In this document: positions 1-6,125 of the stretch, one piece after another
Layout: each line of letters starts with the position of its first letter
How positions within the stretch are numbered: the first letter of the stretch is position 1
Assembly (NCBI GenBank): GCA_028682845.1
Contig: JAJRAT010000201.1
Coordinates: forward strand, 1 to 10,561
Length of the DNA stretch: 10,561 nt
Direction: 5' to 3'
DNA from: Methanothrix sp.
GTDB taxonomy: Archaea > Halobacteriota > Methanosarcinia > Methanotrichales > Methanotrichaceae
Notes under the pieces: generated by a model
Told to the model about the DNA's origin: nothing
Seen by the model: only the letters and a program-made list of their open reading frames with translations
The model's database searches: none
Made by a program: the position numbers and the translations under genes

Positions 1-30
1 AATAAAATTACCGTGCCGGGATCGCGGCAC
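1..30 (-). terminator. Probable fae transcription terminator
   Basis: Just past the fae stop codon, a perfect 6-bp inverted repeat (GTGCCG at 13-18, CGGCAC at 25-30) has a 6-nt loop. On the minus strand it is followed by the T-rich run GGTAATTTTATT. This resembles an intrinsic or T-rich archaeal terminator. The window starts here, so a longer T-tract cannot be assessed. Confidence 0.5.
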
Positions 31-34
31 TGTT

Positions 35-541
35 TCAGGCGAATGGATGCTTCGATGTATCCTTCTTGGCCAGGATGGCCTTGACCGTGGGCGTTCGTGC
101 CACAGCGCGCTCGATGGCGAGTTTTGTCGCTTGATAGTTATAATCGTAGATCTTCTTCTTGTCCGACGCGTCCCACTCGATGAACACGGACACAATCAGG
201 AACAGATCGTCCGCGTTCTCTTCGGGCAGCGTCCCTGCGGCAACGCAGTCCATGACCGCCTTGGCCACAGCCGCTTGCGCCGGGCCGAACATGAGGATGG
301 CCTGGCTGGCCTTCTTGATGGTGACCTTGTTCACCAGCAGTGTGTACGGCTTTGCGGGCAAATTGGGCTCCAGGACGGCCAGCAAGGGCGTGTGCCCCTG
401 AGCCGGCGAGGCCAGAGCATTCATAAATGCCTGCTCCACACTGCTTCCTTTGCGCCCTATCACAAGATCGATATGGGCAATCTCAGGCCCTTCCCCCACC
501 AACGCTTCACCAAGAAGCGTATCCTCAAAAGTATGACCCAT
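35..541 (-). CDS. fae: Formaldehyde-activating enzyme (Fae)
   Basis: The 168-residue product matches the Fae family over its whole length (usual size about 170). Fae catalyses condensation of formaldehyde with tetrahydromethanopterin (or the sarcinapterin form) to methylene-H4MPT, in the cytoplasm. Seen in the sequence: GEALVGEG at 11-18; the AHIDL motif at 22-26, whose His23 corresponds to the family's proposed catalytic histidine; GHTPLLAVLEPNLP near 49-62; the MFGPAQAAVAKAV block near 84-96; and the YDYNYQATKLAIERAV block near 132-147. No Hps (hexulose-phosphate synthase) domain is fused, so this is the single-domain form. The start is ATG at 541, preceded only by a purine-rich GAAGAGAGAG stretch rather than a clear SD. 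It is a single-gene unit, divergent from guaA, with its own TATA-like element and terminator. In methanogens the likely role is formaldehyde detoxification or supply to the C1 pathway (inference). Confidence 0.93.
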   Translation of the reverse strand: MGHTFEDTLLGEALVGEGPEIAHIDLVIGRKGSSVEQAFMNALASPAQGHTPLLAVLEPNLPAKPYTLLVNKVTIKKASQAILMFGPAQAAVAKAVMDCVAAGTLPEENADDLFLIVSVFIEWDASDKKKIYDYNYQATKLAIERAVARTPTVKAILAKKDTSKHPFA

Positions 542-562
542 ACTCTCTCTTCTGTATTTTTC

Positions 563-570
563 ATATAAAA
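563..570 (-). promoter_or_regulatory. TATA-like element for fae
   Basis: On the minus strand TTTTATAT lies about 25 nt upstream of the fae ATG, which would give a very short or absent leader. A second candidate (AAATTATA at 580-587) would give a leader of about 17 nt. Which one is used cannot be decided from sequence alone. Confidence 0.45.
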
Positions 571-612
571 TTGTACGCCTATAATTTGAAGTAGAAGACT
601 TCCCAGGCCAAA

Positions 613-620
613 AAATATAT
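613..620 (+). promoter_or_regulatory. TATA-like element for guaA amidotransferase operon
   Basis: AAATATAT after an A-run lies about 27-34 nt before the ATG at 647. The usual archaeal spacing puts the transcription start near 642, so the mRNA would have about 5 leader nucleotides and no room for a Shine-Dalgarno. None is seen in the sequence just before the ATG. Confidence 0.45.
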
Positions 621-646
621 CATCATTACAAGATCCTCATGAGCCA

Positions 647-1192
647 ATGCGAATACTGGTAGTCAACAACTACGGACAGTTCAATCACCTCATCCGGAGA
701 GCCATCCGGGACAGGGTGGAAACGGACCTCATATCCAACGAGACCGCGCCGGAAGAGATCGATGCCGACGGCCTGATCCTGGGCGGCGGGCCGACGCTGG
801 ATCGCGCCGGGCGCTGCGCAGACTATCTGAAGACTCTGGAGATCCCCATCCTTGGCGTCTGCCTGGGCTTGCAGCTCATGGGAACGACCTTCGGCGGCAA
901 AGTCGCGCCGGGAACCATCGGCGGCTACGCAGAGGTGGATGTCGAGGTCATCAAAGAAAACGACATCCTGAAGGGCCTGCCGCCCAAGTTCAAGACCTGG
1001 GCGTCTCACATGGATCAGGTGGTGGAATTGCCCGATCGGTTCGAGGTTTTGGCCAGGTCCGGCGTCTGCGAGATCGAGGCCATGAAGCATCTGACCCGGC
1101 CCCTCTACGGCGTGCAGTGGCATCCCGAGGTCGTTCACACCGAGTACGGGCAGGAGCTTTTAGATAATTTCATCGCCATTTGCAGGAGATGA
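647..1192 (+). CDS. guaAA: GMP synthase glutamine amidotransferase subunit (GuaA subunit A)
   Basis: The 181-residue class I glutamine amidotransferase is the stand-alone archaeal form. It hydrolyses glutamine and passes ammonia to a separate ATP-pyrophosphatase subunit (GuaAb) that converts XMP to GMP. The ATPase subunit is not in this window. Seen: N-terminal MRILVVNNYGQFNHLI typical of archaeal GuaAa; oxyanion region LGGGPTLDRAG at 45-55; nucleophile elbow GVCLGLQ with Cys72; WASHMDQV at 118-125; and YGVQWHPE with His159 and Glu161 completing the triad. The residue two after the catalytic Cys-Leu is Leu (CLGLQ), where the closest archaeal GuaAa proteins usually carry His (CLGHQ). Other class I amidotransferases tolerate different residues there, so activity is expected. 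The start is the first in-frame ATG, probably on a nearly leaderless mRNA. Its TGA overlaps the ATG of the next gene (ATGA), implying translational coupling. Confidence 0.94.
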   Translation: MRILVVNNYGQFNHLIRRAIRDRVETDLISNETAPEEIDADGLILGGGPTLDRAGRCADYLKTLEIPILGVCLGLQLMGTTFGGKVAPGTIGGYAEVDVEVIKENDILKGLPPKFKTWASHMDQVVELPDRFEVLARSGVCEIEAMKHLTRPLYGVQWHPEVVHTEYGQELLDNFIAICRR

Positions 1193-1830
1193 GCCGGGAA
1201 GGTCAGAGGGCGGAGCAGATCAGGCAGCTTTACGCCGACCTTCGGGCGGCTGAAGGGCTTTCGGCGGATGTGCTCTCCCGGCGGATCCAGGAGATCGGTT
1301 TTAGATGCCTGCGCTGCGGTGAGTGCTGCACGGGAGAGGACAACAGTGTGGTCGTCTTCCCTTTTGAAGTCCGCCGCATTCTGGCAGCCGCGGGCCTGCA
1401 ATGGCTGGAGGCGGTCGAGCCGCCAAAAGAGGGCGAGTGGGACCGCAACGGCTGCTTTCACACCCTGGAGTGGCGGCTGAAGAAAGAGGGCGCTTCCTGC
1501 AAATTCTATTCAAGATCCGTGTGCGGGATGAAGGGAGATGGGGTCTGCCGGATCTACGGATCAAGGCCGCTCATCTGCAGCACCTACCCGTTTTATCTGG
1601 ACCGGGGAGTCCTGCATTTCTCGGAGTGCCGGGGCCTCGGCGGCGAGGTCGAGCCCGACACGGCGAAAAAAATGGCAGAGCGGCTTATTTTGCGCCAAGT
1701 CACTGAGATCCGGGAGGCTATCGCCCTGCTGGAAAAATATGAGGATTTCGAGCGGGGCGAGGCGGGAGAGGACGGCAGGTGCATTGTGCACGACAGCGAA
1801 GGAGAGCACTGCCTCCCATCCCGATCATAA
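1189..1830 (+). CDS. YkgJ-like cysteine-cluster protein (putative Zn/Fe-binding)
   Basis: The 213-residue protein (counted from ATG 1189) belongs to the UPF0153/YkgJ family of unknown function, thought to bind Zn or an Fe-S cluster. Seen: C-x2-C-x2-CC at Cys40, Cys43, Cys46 and Cys47 (CLRCGECC). Further along are Cys104 and Cys112, then a second family block with Cys120 (CRIYGSRP) and Cys130 (LICSTYPF). The remaining C-terminus is charged and helix-like, and the protein looks soluble. There are two possible starts: a TTG at 1180 (three more residues) with no SD, and the ATG at 1189. The ATG forms an ATGA overlap with the guaA-amidotransferase stop; a GGAG abuts it with no spacer. I prefer the ATG because of the coupling. 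The overlap means co-transcription with the GMP synthase subunit, but no functional link is known. The reaction cannot be assigned. Confidence 0.85.
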   Translation: MSREGQRAEQIRQLYADLRAAEGLSADVLSRRIQEIGFRCLRCGECCTGEDNSVVVFPFEVRRILAAAGLQWLEAVEPPKEGEWDRNGCFHTLEWRLKKEGASCKFYSRSVCGMKGDGVCRIYGSRPLICSTYPFYLDRGVLHFSECRGLGGEVEPDTAKKMAERLILRQVTEIREAIALLEKYEDFERGEAGEDGRCIVHDSEGEHCLPSRS

Positions 1831-1847
1831 ACCCCAGGATACCAAAC

Positions 1848-2237
1848 CTAAGATACTAAAGTGACCCGGAATGAATAGGGTGTCTCATAGTTGCTGTTCC
1901 CATGCAGATCCATGACCCCTATGTAGTACGTACCGGGTGCATCTGCATTTGCTCTGACGGTGACCTTTTGTCCGGGTGTGGTGGTTTGCTCGTCGGCCAG
2001 CCAGCTATTCGCCTCGTTAATGACCACTATCCTCGTTTCCATTTCCGCAGGCAAGTCTTCCAGGATCACTTCCAATGTCCCTGGAGTCGGAACGTCTACC
2101 CTATAATAAAATCCAGGTGCATTGTCCGTTATCGTCTGATCCAGTTCTATCGGCTTGGCATCGCTTGGAACGGATGCAGACCCGCACAAGGCCAGCATCA
2201 ATAAGCTCAGCCCGACAATCATCCAGGCATATCTCAT
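1848..2237 (-). CDS. Small secreted PPC-domain-like protein
   Basis: From the ATG at 2237 this is a 129-residue protein. Residues 1-2 (MR) and a hydrophobic stretch at about 4-22 (AWMIVGLSLLMLALCGSAS) form a signal peptide or membrane anchor. The Cys in LALCGS is preceded by Leu rather than Ala, Gly or Ser, so it is a poor lipobox. The rest is about 95 residues of beta-rich sequence. It ends in DAPGTYYIGVMDLHG...YSFRVTLVS, which resembles the bacterial pre-peptidase C-terminal (PPC) domain that accompanies secreted enzymes and S-layer proteins. Here it stands alone with no protease or other catalytic domain. The upstream TTG at 2276 is rejected as start because a GGAGG (2247-2251) sits 9 nt before the ATG at 2237. 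The gene converges on the YkgJ-like gene 17 bp away. An extracytoplasmic location is inferred; the specific function is unknown. Confidence 0.75.
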   Translation of the reverse strand: MRYAWMIVGLSLLMLALCGSASVPSDAKPIELDQTITDNAPGFYYRVDVPTPGTLEVILEDLPAEMETRIVVINEANSWLADEQTTTPGQKVTVRANADAPGTYYIGVMDLHGNSNYETPYSFRVTLVS

Positions 2238-2246
2238 AACCCAACG

Positions 2247-2251
2247 CCTCC
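2247..2251 (-). promoter_or_regulatory. Ribosome binding site fixing the start of the PPC-like gene
   Basis: GGAGG on the minus strand with a 9-nt spacer to the ATG at 2237. It is internal to a longer reading frame opening with TTG at 2276, so it decides the start. Confidence 0.7.
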
Positions 2252-2287
2252 AATTTATTCTATAAGTATTAATCAATAACTTCTTTG

Positions 2288-2295
2288 CTTATAAA
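2288..2295 (-). promoter_or_regulatory. TATA-like element for the PPC-like gene
   Basis: TTTATAAG on the minus strand would place transcription start near 2265. This gives a leader of about 28 nt that contains the GGAGG. Confidence 0.45.
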
Positions 2296-2348
2296 TGTTG
2301 GTAAAGGCAGGGCGATGGCCTGATTGCTATCGATAAAAATCTATCTTT

Positions 2349-2390
2349 AAAAAAAATCAAAGCCGAGCGCTGCCTCACTGCACCGCGCTC
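2349..2390 (-). terminator. Terminator at the end of the chaperone cluster (after dnaJ)
   Basis: On the minus strand GAGCGC (2385-2390) pairs with GCGCTC (2365-2370) across a 14-nt loop. This is followed within 8 nt by a run of eight T (2349-2356). The upstream stem arm lies inside the last dnaJ codons and the loop contains the stop. The T8 tract alone would suffice for archaeal termination. Confidence 0.6.
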
Positions 2391-3541
2391 TTGACCTCAT
2401 CCACAATCTTGTCGATGATGCTCTTCTCCTTCTCGCTCGGTGCCCGCTTCTTCTCGCCGAACTCTGCCGCCAGAGCTTCCATGAGCTGCTTTTGCCGGTC
2501 CGTGAGCGCCGCCGGAGTCTTGACCCGCACCCGCACATGCAGGTCGCCGGAACCAAGGCCCTGCATCCGCGGCATGCCTTTTCCCCTCAGCCGGAAGACG
2601 GAGCCGGTCTGAGTGCCCGCCGGAACCTTGATCTTGGCTCTGCCGCTAAGCGTCGGCACTTCCACATCCGCTCCGAGAGCTGCCTGAGTGATGCTGATGG
2701 GTGCCTCCAGGAAAAGGTCGCTGTCCTGGCGCTGGAACTGGGGGTGGGGCATAACATTGAGAACCACGTAAAGGTCGCCGCTCTCTCCGCTCGGGCCCGC
2801 TGCGTCTCCCTGGCCCCGCAGCTTGAGGTGCTGCCCGTCCTCTACACCCTGCGGTATCTTGATGTTGATCTTGCGGTTCTTGCGCACCCGCCCGGTGCCG
2901 CTGCACTCCGAGCAGGGGTTGGTGATGATCTGGCCTCTTCCGCCGCATTTGCCGCAGGCGGCTGAGGTGACGATCTGGCCGAATGGAGTATTCTGGGCCC
3001 GCGTCACCTGGCCGGTTCCCCGGCAGGCGCTGCAGACGGTGGGCTTTGTGCCCGGCTTTGAGCCGGACCCGGAGCAGGTGGGGCAGGTCTCGGTCCTGGG
3101 GACGTCGATTGTCATCTCCAGGCCCGTGGCCGCCTGCTCCAGCGTCAGGTTCACGTCATAGCGAAGATCGCGGCCCCGTGCCGGTCCGCGGCCCCTGCCG
3201 CCACCGAAGAACATGTCGAAGATGCCGTCTCCGCCGCTGCCGCCCCCAAAGCCGAAGCCGCGCAGCAGGTCTTCGAAGTTCACGCCCTTGAAGAGGTCTT
3301 CCTGGGAGTACTGGCCGTTGATTCCGGCATGGCCGAACTGGTCGTACTTCTGGCGTTTCTCCGTGTCGGAGAGGACTGCGTACGCCTCGGATAGCTCCTT
3401 GAAGCGCTCCTCGGCATCGGGCGCGTCAGATTTGTCCGGATGATATTTCATGGCGAGCTTTCGATAGGCGCTTTTGATGTCCTTCTCGCTCGCATCCTTG
3501 GCTATCCCAAGTACCTCGTAGTAGTCCTTCTTCTCCGCCAT
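2375..3541 (-). CDS. dnaJ: Chaperone protein DnaJ (type I Hsp40)
   Basis: This 388-residue Hsp40 is the full class A form. It delivers unfolded substrates to DnaK and stimulates its ATPase. Domains in order: J-domain at about 5-70 with the HPD motif at 34-36; a Gly/Phe-rich linker at about 95-125, including an Arg/Gly stretch GGGRGRGPARGR; a zinc-finger domain with four CxxCxGxG repeats at Cys153/156, Cys170/173, Cys196/199 and Cys210/213, all intact; then the C-terminal substrate-binding beta domains and a charged tail. The length is normal for the family. The ATG at 3541 has only a weak AAGGA 12 nt upstream. A 70-bp gap without a TATA-like element separates it from dnaK, so it is probably co-transcribed with dnaK. 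DnaJ of this type in mesophilic methanogens is generally held to derive from bacteria. Confidence 0.97.
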   Translation of the reverse strand: MAEKKDYYEVLGIAKDASEKDIKSAYRKLAMKYHPDKSDAPDAEERFKELSEAYAVLSDTEKRQKYDQFGHAGINGQYSQEDLFKGVNFEDLLRGFGFGGGSGGDGIFDMFFGGGRGRGPARGRDLRYDVNLTLEQAATGLEMTIDVPRTETCPTCSGSGSKPGTKPTVCSACRGTGQVTRAQNTPFGQIVTSAACGKCGGRGQIITNPCSECSGTGRVRKNRKINIKIPQGVEDGQHLKLRGQGDAAGPSGESGDLYVVLNVMPHPQFQRQDSDLFLEAPISITQAALGADVEVPTLSGRAKIKVPAGTQTGSVFRLRGKGMPRMQGLGSGDLHVRVRVKTPAALTDRQKQLMEALAAEFGEKKRAPSEKEKSIIDKIVDEVKSAVQ

Positions 3542-3611
3542 GCGCTATCCAGTTCCTTCTTTTCGGTCTCTCGTCATTTTCCGGTTCGTCTTCGTCGCAA
3601 TTGGTCGAGGC

Positions 3612-5486
3612 TTACTTCTTATCGTTCACTACCTCGTAGTCCGCATCCACCGTCGGGCCGGATTGACCGGACGACTGATCTTGCTGTGAACCCGAACTCT
3701 GCTGGCTTTGTGAAGATTGCTGCTGAGCCTGTTGCTCCTGTGCTGCTTTCTGGTACATGGCGCTGGACAGCTCGTAAATTGAATTTTGCAGCTCTTCCGT
3801 CTTGGCTTTGATCTCGGCGATCTCGCCGCCGGTTTGGGCGTTCTTCAGGTCGGCGATGGCCTTCTCGATCTTTTCCTTCTGCTCCTTGGTGGCCACGTCG
3901 CCCGCCTCTTTGAGCATCTTTTCCGAGGCATAGAGCAGCGAGTCGGCAGCGTTGCGAACCTCGATCTCTTCCTTCCTCTTCAGGTCGTCGGCGGCAAAGC
4001 GTTCCGCGTCCTTGATCTTGGAGTTGATCTCATCCTGGCTGAGCTTATGCGGAGCGGTGATGGTGATCCTCTGCTCCTTCTTGGTGGCCAGATCCTTGGC
4101 GGAGACATGGATGATGCCGTTGGCATCGATATCGAAAGTAACCTCGATCTGGGGAATGCCGCGGGGGGCGGGCGGAATGCCTACCAGCGTAAACCTGCCA
4201 AGCGTTACGTTGTCCTTGGACATGGGCCGCTCGCCCTGCAGAACGTTGACCTCGACGCTGGTCTGATTGTCTGCGGCTGTGGTGAACACCTGGCTCTTGC
4301 GAGTGGGAATGGTGGTATTCCTCTCGATCAGCCTGGTGGTAACGCCGCCCAATGTTTCAATTCCCAAGGAAAGAGGCGTGACATCCAGCAGCAGCAGGTC
4401 CTTTACCTCGCCGCCCAGGACACCGGCCTGAATGGCAGCGCCCATTGCCACACACTCCATGGGGTCCACACCGCGCTCGATCTCCTTGCCCATGAAGCTC
4501 TTCACAAACTCCTGCACTATGGGCATCCTGGTCGGGCCGCCCACCAGAATGATCTTGCCAACATCCGCCTTCTCCAGCTTTGAGTCTTTCAGGGCCTGAA
4601 TCATGGGGCCGTGGCAGCGCTGCAAGACATCGTTGATCAGCTCCTCCAGCTTGGCGCGCGTCAGGGTCATGCTCAGGTGCTTGGGACCGCTGGCGTCAGC
4701 GGTGATGTAAGGCAGGTTGAGGTTGGTCTGAACGACCGATGACAGCTCAATCTTGGCAACCTCCACGGCTTCCCGCAGGCGCTGCATGGCCATGGTGTCA
4801 CGGCGCAGATCAATGCCCGACTCCTGCTTGAACTTCTCCAGCACGAACTCCATGAGCCGCTCATCCATATCACGACCACCGAGCTGCGTGTCGCCTGATG
4901 TGGAAAGCACCTCGAAGACGCCTTCTCCGATCTCCATGATGGTGACATCCAGTGTGCCGCCGCCAAGATCGAAGACCATGATCTTGTGCTCGCCCACCTT
5001 GTCCAGGCCGAAGGCGAGAGCCGCTGCCGTCGGTTCATTGATGATTCTGACAACCTCGAGGCCGGCGATGGTTCCGGCATCTTTTGTAGCCTGCCTCTGA
5101 TTGTCGTTGAAGTAAGCGGGAACAGTTATCACTGCTTTGTCCACTGTGTCGGCCAGATATGTCTCGGCATCCGTCTTGATCTTGCGCAAAATTTGTGCGG
5201 ATACCTCTTCGGGAGTGTACTCTTTTCCGTAAACCCTGACTTTGTAATCCGTGCCCATCTTCCGCTTGATGCCGGTGATGGTTCCTTCCGGATTGGTGAC
5301 CGACTGTCTCTTGGCAGGCTCGCCTACCAATACCTGTCCCTCTTTGGTGTAAGCTATGTAAGAGGGGAATGCCTTTCCACCGAGGCTTGTTCCTTCTGCA
5401 CTGGGAATAATTGTGGGACGACCACCAACAAGAACTGCTGCTGCTGAGTTGCTGGTTCCGAGGTCAATGCCGATAATCTTTGACAA
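3612..5486 (-). CDS. dnaK: Chaperone protein DnaK (Hsp70)
   Basis: This complete 624-residue Hsp70 is an ATP-dependent cytoplasmic chaperone. Seen: phosphate-1 motif [10 protein letters not shown] near 5-14; phosphate-2 motif [10 protein letters not shown] near 172-181; adenosine motif [10 protein letters not shown] near 313-322; interdomain linker DLLLLD at 363-368; substrate-binding beta domain to about 480; helical lid at about 483-582; and a Gln/Ser-rich disordered tail (583-608) ending in [11 protein letters not shown]. At about residues 72-92 ([19 protein letters not shown]) it lacks the roughly 25-residue insertion found in proteobacterial DnaK, so it is the Gram-positive/archaeal type. 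The start is TTG (5486), supported by AGGAG at 5495-5499 with an 8-nt spacer; the nearby upstream ATG is out of frame. It lies 57 bp after grpE with a TATA-like element in the gap, so it may be transcribed both from upstream and from its own promoter. Confidence 0.97.
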   Translation of the reverse strand: MSKIIGIDLGTSNSAAAVLVGGRPTIIPSAEGTSLGGKAFPSYIAYTKEGQVLVGEPAKRQSVTNPEGTITGIKRKMGTDYKVRVYGKEYTPEEVSAQILRKIKTDAETYLADTVDKAVITVPAYFNDNQRQATKDAGTIAGLEVVRIINEPTAAALAFGLDKVGEHKIMVFDLGGGTLDVTIMEIGEGVFEVLSTSGDTQLGGRDMDERLMEFVLEKFKQESGIDLRRDTMAMQRLREAVEVAKIELSSVVQTNLNLPYITADASGPKHLSMTLTRAKLEELINDVLQRCHGPMIQALKDSKLEKADVGKIILVGGPTRMPIVQEFVKSFMGKEIERGVDPMECVAMGAAIQAGVLGGEVKDLLLLDVTPLSLGIETLGGVTTRLIERNTTIPTRKSQVFTTAADNQTSVEVNVLQGERPMSKDNVTLGRFTLVGIPPAPRGIPQIEVTFDIDANGIIHVSAKDLATKKEQRITITAPHKLSQDEINSKIKDAERFAADDLKRKEEIEVRNAADSLLYASEKMLKEAGDVATKEQKEKIEKAIADLKNAQTGGEIAEIKAKTEELQNSIYELSSAMYQKAAQEQQAQQQSSQSQQSSGSQQDQSSGQSGPTVDADYEVVNDKK

Positions 5487-5494
5487 GATCTCAT

Positions 5495-5499
5495 CTCCT
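5495..5499 (-). promoter_or_regulatory. Ribosome binding site for the TTG start of dnaK
   Basis: AGGAG with 8 nt to the TTG at 5486. This supports the unusual initiation codon, which also gives the canonical N-terminus [11 protein letters not shown]. Confidence 0.75.
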
Positions 5500-5528
5500 G
5501 AAATTGAAAGTTATCAATACTTCGTAAA

Positions 5529-5536
5529 TATTTATA
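5529..5536 (-). promoter_or_regulatory. Possible internal promoter (TATA box) for dnaK
   Basis: TATAAATA on the minus strand in the grpE-dnaK gap would place transcription start near 5506, leaving a leader of about 20 nt that includes the dnaK ribosome binding site. Confidence 0.45.
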
Positions 5537-5543
5537 CTTATCA

Positions 5544-6047
5544 TCATCGCTTTGCCACTGCCACTTTGCTGAAGCGAATCACATGGGAATTTAAGAGATA
5601 TCCCTTCTGAATCACTTCTGCCACGGTGTCCTCATTCAGCTCTTTCGATTTTACCTGGAACAGGGCTTCATGCCGGTAGGGATCGAACTTCTTGCCAACC
5701 TCATCCATGGGCACCAGGCCTTCCGTCTTCAGTATGTCGAGGAACTGCGAATAGAGCACCTTTGCACCCTCATCATGTTTCGCCGCCTGCTCCAGGCTGT
5801 CGAGAGCCGGCAGGAGCTTGCAGATGAGCTTCTCCGAGGCGTATTTTACATTTTCTTCTTTCTCCCGGGCCGATCTCTTGATCACGTTGTCAAGATCCGC
5901 CCGGCACCGCTTCAGCAGATCCAATCGCTCCTCTGCCAGGCTTTGAGCTTTCGAGAGCTGGGCCGACAGGTCATCAGGACTCATCTCTGTTTCTGCTCCC
6001 ACAGGCCCCTGGCCTTCTTCAGATATCACATCTGCATCTTCAGCCAT
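5544..6047 (-). CDS. grpE: Nucleotide exchange factor GrpE
   Basis: This 167-residue GrpE catalyses ADP release from DnaK. Seen: an acidic N-terminus (MAEDADVISEEGQG); a long helix or coiled coil at about 25-75 rich in Glu, Lys, Arg and Leu; and the C-terminal beta domain with the family signature FDPYRHEALFQV followed by EVIQKGYLLNSHVIRFSKVAVAK. The reading frame extends to a GTG at 6056. I choose the ATG at 6047 because GGTGA (6055-6059, complementary to the 16S 3' end) lies 7 nt before it and overlaps that GTG. It is followed by dnaK 57 bp downstream and preceded by the thermosome gene 78 bp upstream, all on the same strand. GrpE is diverse, but the C-terminal signature makes the call firm. 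Confidence 0.93.
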   Translation of the reverse strand: MAEDADVISEEGQGPVGAETEMSPDDLSAQLSKAQSLAEERLDLLKRCRADLDNVIKRSAREKEENVKYASEKLICKLLPALDSLEQAAKHDEGAKVLYSQFLDILKTEGLVPMDEVGKKFDPYRHEALFQVKSKELNEDTVAEVIQKGYLLNSHVIRFSKVAVAKR

Positions 6048-6054
6048 AAGCTTC

Positions 6055-6059
6055 ACCGG
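6055..6059 (-). promoter_or_regulatory. Ribosome binding site deciding the grpE start
   Basis: GGTGA matches the Shine-Dalgarno extension AGGAGGTGATC and sits 7 nt before the ATG at 6047. It covers part of the competing GTG codon. Confidence 0.5.
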
Positions 6060-6095
6060 TGTGTAGTATTTTTAGAAATTATTGGGAAGGATTTG

Positions 6096-6114
6096 GCCGG
6101 CAGAATCTGCCGGC
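6096..6114 (-). terminator. Hairpin between thermosome and grpE (partial terminator or processing site)
   Basis: GCCGGCAG (6096-6103) and CTGCCGGC (6107-6114) form a perfect 8-bp GC-rich stem with a 3-nt loop, 11 nt after the thermosome stop. It is not followed by a strong T-run, only by mixed A/T and C-rich sequence. It may partly terminate transcription or protect the thermosome mRNA 3' end. Either would reduce grpE-dnaK-dnaJ expression relative to the thermosome (inference). Confidence 0.5.
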
Positions 6115-6125
6115 GTCCCGAATTT

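Noticed and set aside
47..568. 173-codon plus-strand frame antisense to fae
   Set aside because: Fae is matched over its full length on the other strand, and this frame has no family similarity.
2150..2200. Lipoprotein signal (LALCGS) in the PPC-like protein
   Set aside because: The residue before Cys is Leu, not Ala, Gly or Ser, so the lipobox is poor. An ordinary signal peptide or uncleaved anchor is at least as likely.
3786..4583. 265-codon open frame on the plus strand
   Set aside because: It lies wholly antisense within dnaK, which is intact, and the translation has no recognisable domain.
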